This document shows positions 1 to 8,442 of a DNA stretch of 64,000 bases, in pieces. A program made the position numbers and the translations under genes. Under the pieces are notes generated by a model. The model had not been told where the DNA came from. It ran no database searches and saw only the letters and a list, made by a program, of their open reading frames with translations. This stretch comes from Desulfobacter sp. Its GTDB lineage: Bacteria > Desulfobacterota > Desulfobacteria > Desulfobacterales > Desulfobacteraceae. Position 1 is the stretch's first letter, and each line of letters starts with the position of its first letter. The DNA is taken from contig CP054837.1 of assembly GCA_028768525.1 (NCBI GenBank), positions 4,274,001 to 4,338,000 on the forward strand. The letters run 5' to 3'.

Positions 1-601
1 CCTTGAGTTGGTGGAGTTCCTTTTCAAGGTGGCTTTTTTCCCTGTACAATTTCTCCTGGAAGGCCATGACCCGCCTGAATTTGAGCATATTGGACATGGC
101 CAGGTTAAAGGGCCCCAGCAGCAGTTTCATTTTCCGTATCTGGGTCCGGGTATAGCTGAGCTTCCCCTTCCCGATAAAGCAGAGATGGCCCACGGTTTTT
201 TCCCCCGATTTCATGATACCGACCAGATAGGAGCTGGGCTTGTAGGGCAGCAGATGGGAAATGGCCCGCCGGTGGTCGTCGGAAACGGTGTTGGTCAGTT
301 CGTCTGAAATCACGATGGGGTCGGGATTCTGCTCATGCATTTCCATGTACCGGGCATTTTCATCAGAGAGGGGCAGGGCGGTCTCCACATAATTAAAACT
401 GTCCTTTGTCACCAGGAACAGCAGTTTGATGGCCTTGAGCTGCCGGGAGTACTGGTGAAGGGAAATCCCGTCAATGGGGAAATGGTCTTTTAGAAAATCA
501 AAGACCCGGACCATGGATTCGGAGAGGTCCAAACTCCCTGAAATATGGGATACCGCCTCCTGGAAAAATAAAAAGTCCTCATTGGTGTTGTGCGCATCCA
601 T
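1..601 (-). CDS. Sigma-54 activator, N-terminal GAF part (cut by left edge)
   Basis: An open frame reads from ATG at 601 to the window edge without a stop, giving about 200 residues that begin MDAHNTNEDFLFFQEAVSHI. The segment has the alpha/beta pattern of a GAF sensor domain and ends in a charged heptad-like helix (REKSHLEKELHQL), the usual linker to the AAA+ domain in FhlA/NorR-type enhancer-binding proteins. The AAA+ and HTH parts lie outside the window, so the family call is inference. Support comes from the facing operon, which has a -24/-12 promoter, and from palindromes in the shared intergenic region. It probably controls the dehalogenase operon. Confidence 0.65.
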   Translation of the reverse strand, partial: MDAHNTNEDFLFFQEAVSHISGSLDLSESMVRVFDFLKDHFPIDGISLHQYSRQLKAIKLLFLVTKDSFNYVETALPLSDENARYMEMHEQNPDPIVISDELTNTVSDDHRRAISHLLPYKPSSYLVGIMKSGEKTVGHLCFIGKGKLSYTRTQIRKMKLLLGPFNLAMSNMLKFRRVMAFQEKLYREKSHLEKELHQLK

Positions 602-640
602 GGCAGGTCCCCGCTGTAATTTGTAAATATAACAATTTAT

Positions 641-683
641 CGTCTTATAAGACGTTTTTCAATAGAAATTGTTTTATAAGGCA
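641..683. promoter_or_regulatory. Two palindromic candidate activator sites
   Basis: CGTCTTATAAGACG at 641-654 is a perfect 14-bp palindrome. A related site, TGTTTTATAAGGCA, lies at 670-683. Their centres are 29 bp apart, close to three helical turns, and they sit about 60-100 bp upstream of the -24 element at 738. This is the usual place for an upstream activating sequence bound by a sigma-54 activator, here most likely the one encoded at 601. They also overlap the region that must hold that gene's own promoter, so autoregulation is possible. Confidence 0.55.
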
Positions 684-737
684 GTCTATACGGGGTGTGG
701 TTTTGTTGAACATCTTGATTTTATGCGTGTTTCGCTG

Positions 738-754
738 TTGGCACGGAAGTTGAT
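738..754 (+). promoter_or_regulatory. Sigma-54 (-24/-12) promoter of the rdh operon
   Basis: TTGGCACG-GAAG-TTGAT matches the RpoN consensus YTGGCACG-N4-TTGCW with perfect -24 box and spacing; the -12 box has GA in place of GC. It lies 54 bp upstream of the TPR gene that starts the dehalogenase operon and points toward it. Confidence 0.7.
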
Positions 755-807
755 AATCCAGGATGGCTGTCTGGGTATGTGAATGAGAGATAAGAAAGGA
801 AATCAAT

Positions 808-1713
808 ATGCCCCATAATGAAATGCCGGCATCCGGGGAGTGGACGGAACAGCGCCTGGGAAATGCCATTCAGACTTTGAAAGAGCAGCAAAATGACAGG
901 GAGCTGGATCTGTTTCTGGAAGCCCGGCTGGCGGATCCGGACGCTTTCTGCCTTGCCAGCAGGACCCGGCTCTGGAATGAGCTGGGATTGAGCAAGGTCC
1001 GCCAGGATGCCCCGGAACAGGCGGCCCTCTGTTTTGGGAACGCCCTGGCCCTTTCCCCGGAATATACGGCGGCCCTCTACAATTTGGCCACCCTGGATAT
1101 GAACCGGGGTGTTTTGGGTAAGGCCCTGGACCGGTATGAGCAGATATTGTCATCCCATCCGGATCATTTCGACGCCCTTTTAAATGCCGGGCTCTGCCAT
1201 GCATGGGCCGATGACAAAGCCGCTGCCCTTCCCCTGTTCCTCAGGGCGGCCGGGGCGGATCCTGGAAACGGACAGGCCAGTTTCCTTGCAGGAGAAACCC
1301 TGCTCCAGGCCGGCAGGGCAAAAGAGGCCCTTCCCTATTTTGAATCGGCCTGCCGGATCAACCAGGGCCACTTCGAATCCCTCACCGGCCTTGCCATTGC
1401 CCGGCTCAAGTCCGGTGAGGCCGAGACCGCCGCCATTACCTGCGACCAGATCCTGATGACCTTCGGGGCCGCCACCCTTCCCCTCCAGGTCAAGGCCGAT
1501 GCCCTGATTGAAATGGGGCGTATGGAGGATGCCGTGGGATGCCACGCCGACATCTGCCGGCTGGACCTGGATATTAGGGATTTCGTGGTCACCCGGATCC
1601 GTGAATTGTCCCGCCGGGAACCGGAAAAATACAAGGCATATGCCGCATTGGTAAAAGAAAAATTCCCCGAGCTAGAGTCCCTGCTTGGCGCGGCCTTGGA
1701 ATATGCCTGCTGA
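808..1713 (+). CDS. TPR-repeat protein leading the dehalogenase operon
   Basis: This is a 301-residue soluble protein with no signal peptide. From about residue 65 to 235 it shows successive tetratricopeptide repeats (for example ALYNLATLDMNRG followed by ALDRYEQIL, then ALLNAGLCHAW). The C-terminal 60 residues are charged helix without clear repeats. It is the first gene after the sigma-54 promoter and 36 bp before rdhA, so it is very likely co-expressed. TPR proteins bind partner peptides; a role as cytoplasmic assembly factor or chaperone for the Tat-exported dehalogenase is inference. It does not resemble the known trigger-factor-like RdhT. Confidence 0.8.
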   Translation: MPHNEMPASGEWTEQRLGNAIQTLKEQQNDRELDLFLEARLADPDAFCLASRTRLWNELGLSKVRQDAPEQAALCFGNALALSPEYTAALYNLATLDMNRGVLGKALDRYEQILSSHPDHFDALLNAGLCHAWADDKAAALPLFLRAAGADPGNGQASFLAGETLLQAGRAKEALPYFESACRINQGHFESLTGLAIARLKSGEAETAAITCDQILMTFGAATLPLQVKADALIEMGRMEDAVGCHADICRLDLDIRDFVVTRIRELSRREPEKYKAYAALVKEKFPELESLLGAALEYAC

Positions 1714-1749
1714 TACCGCATGAATTGATACCCAAATAAGGAGACACCT

Positions 1750-3414
1750 ATGTTTAAAGAGAAAGACGGACTGGAGATTGTCAACGATCCGGCCAACTAC
1801 GAAAAACGTGAGTTTGATTTAGAGTCCGAGGGGACAGGCCGGAAAGAGACCCAGGGGGAGCCCCCGGATAAAAAAGGGGTTTCCCGCCGGGGCTTTCTGA
1901 AGTTCGGCGGAGCGGCGGCCGCCGCGGCCACCCTGGCGGGCTCCGGTGCCGCAGGCTTTGCCATCGGCAGGTCCGACGATGCCTACACCGGTTACGGCCG
2001 GACCTACCAGGGCGGGGATATGTTCTTCAACCGGAAGCCGTTCCGGGTGAAAACCCCTGCCATGATGACGCCCGTGGGCAAGGTGGAGCGGCCGGACCGG
2101 TACGACTTTATCTTTGACCGGCTCAAGGGGTTGATTAAGCTCATCAAGTCCGGGGAGTGGAATCCTTCCATGGGCCTGAAGAAACTGCCCGGCCGGCTCG
2201 GGGACTATTACCGGGCCCATCCTGAAAAATACAGAATCATGATGGATTCCCTGGAAAAGCGGGCCAAAAGCCGGGAGGACTGGGAAAAGGGCAAAAAAGA
2301 CCGGTACGCCCTGCCGGCAGCCTATACCGAGGCCTTTGCCCACGGCGGGATGTACAACCGCCACGGGGCCACTGTCCCCGAAGATCCCGACGATGTGTAC
2401 AGGGAAACCGGCAAGCCCGTTCCCCCTGAAGAATGGGATTTCAGGCACGTGAAAAGAAAATCTCCCCGGCCGTTCAAGTCCCCCAAGCATGCCACAAAGC
2501 TCATCAAGCGCATGGCCCATCTTTTCGGCACCTCCATCGTGGCCGTGGGCAAGTTCGACCCCCGGTTCATGTTTGAAAATAAGATGCGGGGCATGCCCAA
2601 CAATGGGGCTGACTGGGGGGACCGGGTGCCCGGGCATTGGAAGAGCATCATTGTATTCGGCGTGCCCATGTACTGGGACCAGACCTATTCGGCCATCGGC
2701 TACTGCACCTCCTATGACGCCTATTTTCGCTCCCGGGTCACGGCCGGCCTTTTGGAGCGGTTCATCAACGAGCTGGGGTATCCTGCCCGGGCCCAGTTCC
2801 CCGGCTCCCACTATGAGATCATGATGGAGCCCTATCTGCTGACCACGGGGCTTGGGGAGTACAGCCGGTCGGGCATGGTCATGGTGCCCGAACTGGGGTG
2901 CAACGTCCGCCCGGCCGCCGTCATCACCAATATTGAGTTTGAATACGACCAGCCCATTTCAGTGAAGATGGCCGACTTCTGCCTTAAATGCAAGATCTGC
3001 GCGGAGGCCTGCCCCTCCGGCGCCATCCCCATGGACGACACCCCCCAGACCGTGGTCCGGGGATTCAAGCGGTGGCTGCTGGACGATGAAAAATGCTACA
3101 ACCAGTGGGCCTCGGGCCAGACCGTGGACGCTTTGGGCTGCCGGGTCTGCATCGGGGTCTGCCCCTATTCCAGGAAAAACACCTGGATCCATACCATTTC
3201 CAGGGAGCTGGAGCCCCGGGACCCCACCGGCCTGGTGGCCACGGGTCTCCTTGCCATGCAGAAGAACTTTTTCAAATACCCCAAGGGCCAGGATTTTCAG
3301 TCCGACTGGCTGGGGGGCAAGGAAGCGGTGTACCACAATCCGCCCTGGTATCTGCGGGCCGAGGAGGTGTTTGAGGGGATAGAAAAGACCTGGGAATACC
3401 ACGGCATGGAATAG
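1750..3414 (+). CDS. rdhA: Reductive dehalogenase catalytic subunit
   Basis: The 554-residue product has a Tat signal with RRGFLKFGG (twin Arg at 46-47) followed by an Ala-rich hydrophobic stretch. The C-terminal part carries two ferredoxin-type cluster sites, CLKCKICAEACP near residue 413 and a split CX15CRVCIGVCP near 449-475, as in corrinoid-dependent dehalogenases. Upstream of these, the segment LLTTGLGEYSRSGMVMVPEL fits the conserved cobamide-binding core. The enzyme would sit outside the cytoplasmic membrane and remove halogen from an organic acceptor using two electrons. The substrate cannot be told from sequence. Start chosen at ATG 1750 after AAGGAGA. Confidence 0.93.
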   Translation: MFKEKDGLEIVNDPANYEKREFDLESEGTGRKETQGEPPDKKGVSRRGFLKFGGAAAAAATLAGSGAAGFAIGRSDDAYTGYGRTYQGGDMFFNRKPFRVKTPAMMTPVGKVERPDRYDFIFDRLKGLIKLIKSGEWNPSMGLKKLPGRLGDYYRAHPEKYRIMMDSLEKRAKSREDWEKGKKDRYALPAAYTEAFAHGGMYNRHGATVPEDPDDVYRETGKPVPPEEWDFRHVKRKSPRPFKSPKHATKLIKRMAHLFGTSIVAVGKFDPRFMFENKMRGMPNNGADWGDRVPGHWKSIIVFGVPMYWDQTYSAIGYCTSYDAYFRSRVTAGLLERFINELGYPARAQFPGSHYEIMMEPYLLTTGLGEYSRSGMVMVPELGCNVRPAAVITNIEFEYDQPISVKMADFCLKCKICAEACPSGAIPMDDTPQTVVRGFKRWLLDDEKCYNQWASGQTVDALGCRVCIGVCPYSRKNTWIHTISRELEPRDPTGLVATGLLAMQKNFFKYPKGQDFQSDWLGGKEAVYHNPPWYLRAEEVFEGIEKTWEYHGME

Positions 3415-3423
3415 GGCCTTTGA

Positions 3424-3534
3424 ATGAAAATTCATCCATCTGCTTCGTTGCTGCAGCAGCCCGCAATCCTCATGTGCTTCAGTACACTCCGGTTGCCGAC
3501 TGCTGCCGCGCCTTGCATCTGGGCAAATTTTCAT
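3424..3534. repeat. Long imperfect hairpin element between rdhA and rdhB
   Basis: The two ends are inverted (ATGAAAATT and AATTTTCAT), inner arms GCAGCAG/CTGCTGC also pair, and the core holds imperfect arms around CATGTGCTTCAGTACA. The whole behaves as one long interrupted stem-loop of about 110 bp. It resembles, from memory, a dispersed intergenic palindrome common in Desulfobacterales genomes. No second copy was seen in this window. Confidence 0.5.
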
Positions 3535-3572
3535 CCAAATCCCGACGAGCAATAAAAAATAATATCGGAAAT

Positions 3573-3593
3573 GCGGGAATCGTTTTTTCCCGC
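3573..3593 (+). terminator. Hairpin just before rdhB
   Basis: GCGGGAA and TTCCCGC form a 7-bp stem around a T-rich loop. It lies between rdhA and the rdhB ribosome site (AAGGAGA). It lacks a T-tract after the stem, so it may act as an attenuator or mRNA stabiliser rather than a full terminator. Confidence 0.4.
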
Positions 3594-3614
3594 TTAATAT
3601 AGAAGGAGAAAAAT

Positions 3615-3920
3615 ATGTTTCCCGGAACAACCATTGCAAATTATCTTTTCTGGATGGCCATGGGCCTGATCCAGTCCCTGGTGGCCGCCGGCACCTATGA
3701 GTGGCTCAAATCCTTTAACCGGTCCGTGGCCTGGTGGCAGGCGGGGCTGATTTACGGATGCTTTCTCTCCCTGTGCACCGTGGTCGGTGGCGGGTTCACC
3801 CTGATGGGGGAGTATGAAAGCCAGGCCGGATGGTATTTTATCGGGTTTCTGGGCCTTCCCCATGTCATCGCCATGGCCCTGCTCATGAAATTCTTTGTCT
3901 TTAGAAAATTAAAAAATTAG
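3615..3920 (+). CDS. rdhB: Reductive dehalogenase membrane anchor
   Basis: This is a 101-residue protein with three hydrophobic segments, about residues 7-24, 40-62 and 74-95, matching the size and topology of RdhB anchors. It follows rdhA by 200 bp and has a strong ribosome site (AGAAGGAG). In the family, RdhB holds the exported catalytic subunit on the outer face of the cytoplasmic membrane. The call rests on length, topology and position; individual RdhB sequences are poorly conserved. Confidence 0.75.
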   Translation: MFPGTTIANYLFWMAMGLIQSLVAAGTYEWLKSFNRSVAWWQAGLIYGCFLSLCTVVGGGFTLMGEYESQAGWYFIGFLGLPHVIAMALLMKFFVFRKLKN

Positions 3921-3933
3921 GAGGTGGCGCCCC

Positions 3934-5109
3934 ATGTCCAGGTTTGGAAATATTCTTTTGGTCCTGGCGGTCCCCCTGGCCCTGGCCCTGGCCTGGACCG
4001 GGGGAGAGATGCGACAAAAAGAGGAGACCGGCCGCCGGCTGAACCGTATTTCTCCGGAAATCCAGGGATTGAACCGGATCTCCCCGGGGCTGTACAAGGG
4101 CCATGTAAAGGGGGATCCCGAAGCGGCGCTCTTTGTGGCCCATGCCGATTTTCCCAGCTACGGCGGCCCCCTGGAAACCGCCGTGGTGGTGGACAGCGAA
4201 AAAGTGATCCGCCATGTGGCCGTCCTGGACAGCAACGATACCCGGTCCTATCTGGAACGGGTGGTGGACCAGGCCGGTATCCTGGATCATTACCCGGGAT
4301 GCTCCCTGGATGATCTCCCGGAGGTGGACGGGGTCTCCGGGGCCACCCTCTCCTCCACCGCCATTGTCCGGGGGGTTGAGGCGGCGGCCCGGAAGATCGG
4401 GGCCGCCCGGTTCGGCCTGCCCGCCGCCGGGGAAAGGGTCCGGAAAGCGGCAACCCCGGAAACCATAAAGCTGGTCTTGATCTGCCTCTTTTTTGCAGGG
4501 GCCATCATGGTCAGCCGCAGGGGATTCAAGCACAGGGCACGGGCCCGGACAGCCATGCTGGTGCTGTCGGCCGCAACCCTGGGGTTCTGGCTGGGGGCCC
4601 AGTTTTCCCTTTCCACGGTGGCCTCCCTGCTCTCCGGCGCCTGGCTGGGGGGAATGGCCAGCTATGGGGCCTTGCTCTGCCTGGTGCTGTCCATCCTGGT
4701 TTTTCTGGTGACCAAGAAAAATCTTTTCTGCGCCTATATCTGTCCTTTCGGGGCGGTTCAGGAATTGCTGGGGCGGATCACCGGCTGCCCGCCTCCCAAG
4801 CCCCGGAAATGGATGGACTGGACCGTCAGGGCCTGGGTCTTTGCCGTGCTTCTGGCGGCCCTGTATTTCCAGACCCCGGCCGATGCCATGTACGAGCCCT
4901 TTTCCAAGGCCTTCAACTTTGTGGGATCCGGCATTGTATACGGCCTGACCATTGTTGTGGCCATCGGCGCGCTAGTGGTCCGGCGGCCCTGGTGCAACCT
5001 GTTCTGCCCGGCCAGGGTGATGTTTTTCTATCTGCGGTTTGCCAGGAAGACCCTGGCGGTCTGCCCCAAACGCACCATTATGCCGAAGTATGAGGAGTCC
5101 AACCCATGA
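3934..5109 (+). CDS. FMN-binding, iron-sulfur membrane protein, RdhC/NosR-like
   Basis: The 391-residue protein begins with a membrane helix. A periplasmic FMN-binding domain follows, with the flavinylation motif DGVSGATLSSTA near residue 135. Several membrane helices come next (about 180-360), carrying two cysteine motifs, CAYICPFG near 268 and CNLFCPAR near 352. This layout is that of NosR/RdhC proteins, which pass electrons across the membrane from quinol to a periplasmic reductase. Only one CxxxCP motif of each usual pair of ferredoxin motifs is clear. It probably delivers electrons to the dehalogenase. AGGAGG lies 10 bp before ATG 3934. Confidence 0.8.
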   Translation: MSRFGNILLVLAVPLALALAWTGGEMRQKEETGRRLNRISPEIQGLNRISPGLYKGHVKGDPEAALFVAHADFPSYGGPLETAVVVDSEKVIRHVAVLDSNDTRSYLERVVDQAGILDHYPGCSLDDLPEVDGVSGATLSSTAIVRGVEAAARKIGAARFGLPAAGERVRKAATPETIKLVLICLFFAGAIMVSRRGFKHRARARTAMLVLSAATLGFWLGAQFSLSTVASLLSGAWLGGMASYGALLCLVLSILVFLVTKKNLFCAYICPFGAVQELLGRITGCPPPKPRKWMDWTVRAWVFAVLLAALYFQTPADAMYEPFSKAFNFVGSGIVYGLTIVVAIGALVVRRPWCNLFCPARVMFFYLRFARKTLAVCPKRTIMPKYEESNP

Positions 5110-5321
5110 GAAAATTGTCTGCCGTTCTTTTGTTTATCCTCTTTGCCCTGCTCTGCGGTGCTGAGATGCTGCCCAAATTCATGGCCTCGGCCCAGAGGGA
5201 AAAAGGCGCCGTCCTCCATGTCCGCAGCGCGGAACAGCCCCGGAGGGCAGGGGGACAATTGGCCGCTGAAAAGAAAGACTACCGAAAACTGGTAAAGGAC
5301 ATCAATGTGAACGGGGCTTGA
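5106..5321 (+). CDS. Small exported or membrane-anchored protein of the rdh operon
   Basis: The product is 71 residues with one N-terminal hydrophobic helix (LSAVLLFILFALLCGAEML) and a basic, hydrophilic tail ending in KDYRKLVKDINVNGA. The start overlaps the stop of the preceding gene by four bases (ATGA), which indicates translational coupling. I do not recognise the family. It could be a small accessory subunit of the electron-transfer module. Confidence 0.65.
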   Translation: MRKLSAVLLFILFALLCGAEMLPKFMASAQREKGAVLHVRSAEQPRRAGGQLAAEKKDYRKLVKDINVNGA

Positions 5322-5339
5322 AAACCGCGGGTTAGGAGG

Positions 5340-5357
5340 TGCAAATTCATTTGCACT
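5340..5357 (+). promoter_or_regulatory. Perfect hairpin between Shine-Dalgarno and GTG start
   Basis: GTGCAAAT-TC-ATTTGCAC is an 8-bp perfect inverted repeat placed exactly between an AGGAGG (5335-5340) and the GTG at 5358. Folding would bring the ribosome site next to the start codon. It may instead be an operator. Confidence 0.45.
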
Positions 5358-7073
5358 GTGATATGGTCAGATCCGAAACTATTGATGACTCGGAATTATA
5401 AAGCCGTATCCATGACCGCGAAAAGTGATTTCCAGGATATTCTCCAGAAAGAGGAATGGAAGAATGTCCGTTTCGACAACCGGTTTTCCGTCTCCTACCA
5501 ACTGGTGAACGGGGCGGTGCTTCTCATCCAGGGAAAAGGCTACTCGGGCCTTGACGCTGAAAAGGAATCCGTATCATTCGGGAAAAGTATCATTGAGGCC
5601 CATATCCCAGACAATCGTCGCTATGCCATGGTTCAGGACTGGACCGATTATGAAAATTCCTCCTCCCGGGCCAGACAGTATTTCATTGATTCCGTGGTCA
5701 GGGATGACCGGCTTGCCGGGGTGGTGTTCTGCAATATATCCTGGGCCCAGTCCCTGAGTATCCGGATGGCGGCCTCCCTGAACATTCTGAAAACCCAGGT
5801 GGAAATCGCGCCGGACATAGAACGGGCCCTGGGCGCAGCCATGGCCATGCTTTCCAGGGGCAAGGATCGTAAACCGCCGGTAAAAAGCCTTGTTCGCCGG
5901 TTTCGGCTGCCCGGGATATTCCGGCGGCAGTCACGGGATGAGGTGGGGGATCTGCTGGAATACCTGGAGTCCATTGACTGGAAAACCGGGCAGTTCAACC
6001 GCAGGTATGCCATTGATTCGGACCATTCCATGCTGCCGGTATTTGATGCCATATCCTTTATAAAATCACAGCTGGACAGGACCTTTGATGAGCGCAACCG
6101 CATTGAAAAGGATCTCATCCGCCACAGGGACAACCTGGAAGCCTTGATCCGGGAACGGACGTCCGCCCTTGAGTCCAGGGAAAAACAGCTCCGCCTCCTC
6201 CTTGAGCATTCCCCCATCAGCATTGCGGTGCTCGATGACACCTACCACCTTTCTTTTTTAAACCGTAAACTGACCCGGACATTCGGCTGGACCCGGGAAG
6301 AGGTGGCCTCCCCCGCCCAGTTCGCCCCCCTGGTAATTGACGAATCCGACAACCTTGAAGATGCATTTTCCAAATGGGCCGATGCGCTGCTGGGCGAATT
6401 CGGCAGCCAGTTCGGACCTGAGGAGCATGCCATCCGCTGCAAGGACGGCTCGGCCCGGGTGGTGGAGATTGCAGCCACGGGCATCGGCGATAGAATTATC
6501 ATTCTCATGAATGACATCACCGAGCGCAAGGCCGCCGAAGACCGGCTGGCGGAACTGGCGATCCGGGACGAACTCACCGGGCTGTTCAACCGCCGGCATT
6601 TCATGGCCCAGCTCACCCGGGAAATAGAGCGGTTCTGCCGGTACGGGCTGCCCCTGAGTCTCATGCTTTTTGATGTTGATTTTTTCAAACAGGTCAACGA
6701 CACCTACGGCCATCCCGCAGGCGATCAGGTGCTGGCGGACCTGTCACGGCTGACCTGCCGCACCTTCAGGGGGATTGATGCCATTTTCCGCATCGGCGGG
6801 GAGGAATTTGCCGTCATCCTGCCCGAAACGCCTTTGGCTGATGCGAAAACCGCTGCCCGCCGCCTGAAAACCGCAGTGGCAAAAAATTTATTCCACGTCG
6901 GGGATAAGACCCTTTCCCTCACCATCAGCATCGGGATCGCCATGGTCTCGGACAGGGGCGGGCAAAAGGATGAATTGCTCAAACATGCGGATGAAGCCCT
7001 TTACCTGGCCAAAAATCGGGGGCGGAACCGGATTGAAACCTTTGGAGACCGGTCGACTCTATTAGATCCCTGA
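5358..7073 (+). CDS. PAS-GGDEF diguanylate cyclase
   Basis: The frame from GTG 5358 gives 571 residues; ATG 5385 is an alternative start. The first 190 residues are an unrecognised soluble domain. A coiled coil (about 225-275), a PAS domain (about 280-395) and a GGDEF domain (about 400-565) follow. The active-site loop reads GGEEF near residue 480, and RGID five residues before it is the product-inhibition I-site. It should make cyclic di-GMP and be feedback-controlled. It follows the rdh genes on the same strand, 36 bp downstream, so it may be part of their transcript. Its 3' end overlaps the converging MFS gene by 12 bp. Confidence 0.85.
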   Translation: MIWSDPKLLMTRNYKAVSMTAKSDFQDILQKEEWKNVRFDNRFSVSYQLVNGAVLLIQGKGYSGLDAEKESVSFGKSIIEAHIPDNRRYAMVQDWTDYENSSSRARQYFIDSVVRDDRLAGVVFCNISWAQSLSIRMAASLNILKTQVEIAPDIERALGAAMAMLSRGKDRKPPVKSLVRRFRLPGIFRRQSRDEVGDLLEYLESIDWKTGQFNRRYAIDSDHSMLPVFDAISFIKSQLDRTFDERNRIEKDLIRHRDNLEALIRERTSALESREKQLRLLLEHSPISIAVLDDTYHLSFLNRKLTRTFGWTREEVASPAQFAPLVIDESDNLEDAFSKWADALLGEFGSQFGPEEHAIRCKDGSARVVEIAATGIGDRIIILMNDITERKAAEDRLAELAIRDELTGLFNRRHFMAQLTREIERFCRYGLPLSLMLFDVDFFKQVNDTYGHPAGDQVLADLSRLTCRTFRGIDAIFRIGGEEFAVILPETPLADAKTAARRLKTAVAKNLFHVGDKTLSLTISIGIAMVSDRGGQKDELLKHADEALYLAKNRGRNRIETFGDRSTLLDP

Positions 7074-8261
7074 GGCCTGGCGGTGCGGTTTGCCGGCGGT
7101 TCCCATGACCATCCAGGCCGATCCCAGGCCACCGGCCAGGAAAAAGATACCGGCGATCATGAGTGCCGAGGGTACCCCGGCCCGGTCGGCCTGCCATCCC
7201 AGTACCGGCCCCAGAAAGGCAAATGCCAGCCGGATGATCATGCTCCGCACAGAGAGCACCGTCGCCCGGACATCCGAGGGGGTGAGTTCGTTGATCTGGT
7301 TTCTGAGCACCGGCGTGGCCACTCCCCTGACCCCGTAGAAGAGGAATAGAAAGACAAGGCCGGCCATGCCGCCCCATATCCCCATGAGCAGATAGCCCCC
7401 GGAAATCCCTGCGGCAATGAAGACCATGGTGCCGTTGCGGCCCAGTTTTTCCTCCACCTGCCAGGCCCGCATGGATACGGCCCCGGTGGCCAGGTTGAGC
7501 AGGGGGATGATAATCCCGTACATGGCCAGGGGCAGGGCCAGGTAGGCGAAATAGGGCTGTACAAACCAGGCCATGGCCAGGGTGGCCGTTCCCATCAGTG
7601 ATGAGTAGAGGATGGCTGCCCGCAAAGGCTTGTGATCCTTGAGGGAGAAACGGACGATCTTAAGGATCTGTCCGAAGCTGGTGTGACCGCTGAGCTTGTT
7701 CCGCCCCGGTTCTGCCAGGGTCATGGCCGCGGGCACGGCGGCAAAGGCCACGGCCGCCTGGAAAAAGAAGGGGGTCCTCAGGCCGGCCATGGCGATGAAT
7801 ACCCCCAGGGGCGCTGCAATGGCTTCGGCAAAGTTCCCGGCGGAGATCATTTTACCCTCCTCCTTGAGGTATGCCTTGTCATTGCCGGCGGCCTGGAGGC
7901 TGTCGTAGAGCAGGGCGGAGTCGGATCCTGAAATAAAGCTCTGGCCCGCCCCAAGGACGATTTCGCAGACGAAAAATGCCCAGAATCCTGTGGCAACGCA
8001 GTAGAGGGCGAATCCCATGAAGCCCAGGACACTGCCCAGGATCAGGGTGTTTTTTCGCCCCCATACATCTCCCAGATAACCCGAAGGCACTTCAAGCACC
8101 ACAATGGCAAAGGAGTATGCCGCCTTAAGCAGGAAGAGTTCCTGGGCGGCCAGCCCGTTTTCCCTGTAGAAGAGAAAGAGGATGGGCATGGTCAGCATCA
8201 GCCATTTGGATAGCTTGATGATGTACAGCCTTACGATATTTTTTTCATATGCTTGGGGCAT
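7062..8261 (-). CDS. MFS transporter
   Basis: This 399-residue integral membrane protein has about twelve hydrophobic segments and the loop 2-3 signature as GYLGDVWGRKNTLILG near residue 61, as in major facilitator proteins. The next-half analogue is weak. Substrate cannot be told. MFS permeases have been found beside rdh genes in marine dehalogenating deltaproteobacteria, so transport of a halogenated compound or its product is possible but speculative. It converges on the diguanylate cyclase gene. Confidence 0.85.
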   Translation of the reverse strand: MPQAYEKNIVRLYIIKLSKWLMLTMPILFLFYRENGLAAQELFLLKAAYSFAIVVLEVPSGYLGDVWGRKNTLILGSVLGFMGFALYCVATGFWAFFVCEIVLGAGQSFISGSDSALLYDSLQAAGNDKAYLKEEGKMISAGNFAEAIAAPLGVFIAMAGLRTPFFFQAAVAFAAVPAAMTLAEPGRNKLSGHTSFGQILKIVRFSLKDHKPLRAAILYSSLMGTATLAMAWFVQPYFAYLALPLAMYGIIIPLLNLATGAVSMRAWQVEEKLGRNGTMVFIAAGISGGYLLMGIWGGMAGLVFLFLFYGVRGVATPVLRNQINELTPSDVRATVLSVRSMIIRLAFAFLGPVLGWQADRAGVPSALMIAGIFFLAGGLGSAWMVMGTAGKPHRQASGI

Positions 8262-8442
8262 GGGGTCATATCCTAGTGGTTAAAAGCGGCTAACGTATCA
8301 TACTCAAAGGGAAACTGCCATAGTTTGACCGGGCATGGGAATTTATAAATTGACAAATTGTCCCAGGCATACCAATATATTGTAATAATTCCCGTTCAAA
8401 ATTTGTAACCTACCGTTTTCCAGGATAAAAGGGAGGCCCGCC

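Noticed and set aside
8..307. Plus-strand frame of 99 residues at the left edge
   Set aside because: It is the antisense shadow of the GAF-type regulator, whose frame has domain-like sequence and a sensible start.
1819..2811. Long minus-strand frame inside rdhA
   Set aside because: It is a GC-driven antisense frame; rdhA on the plus strand has all family motifs.
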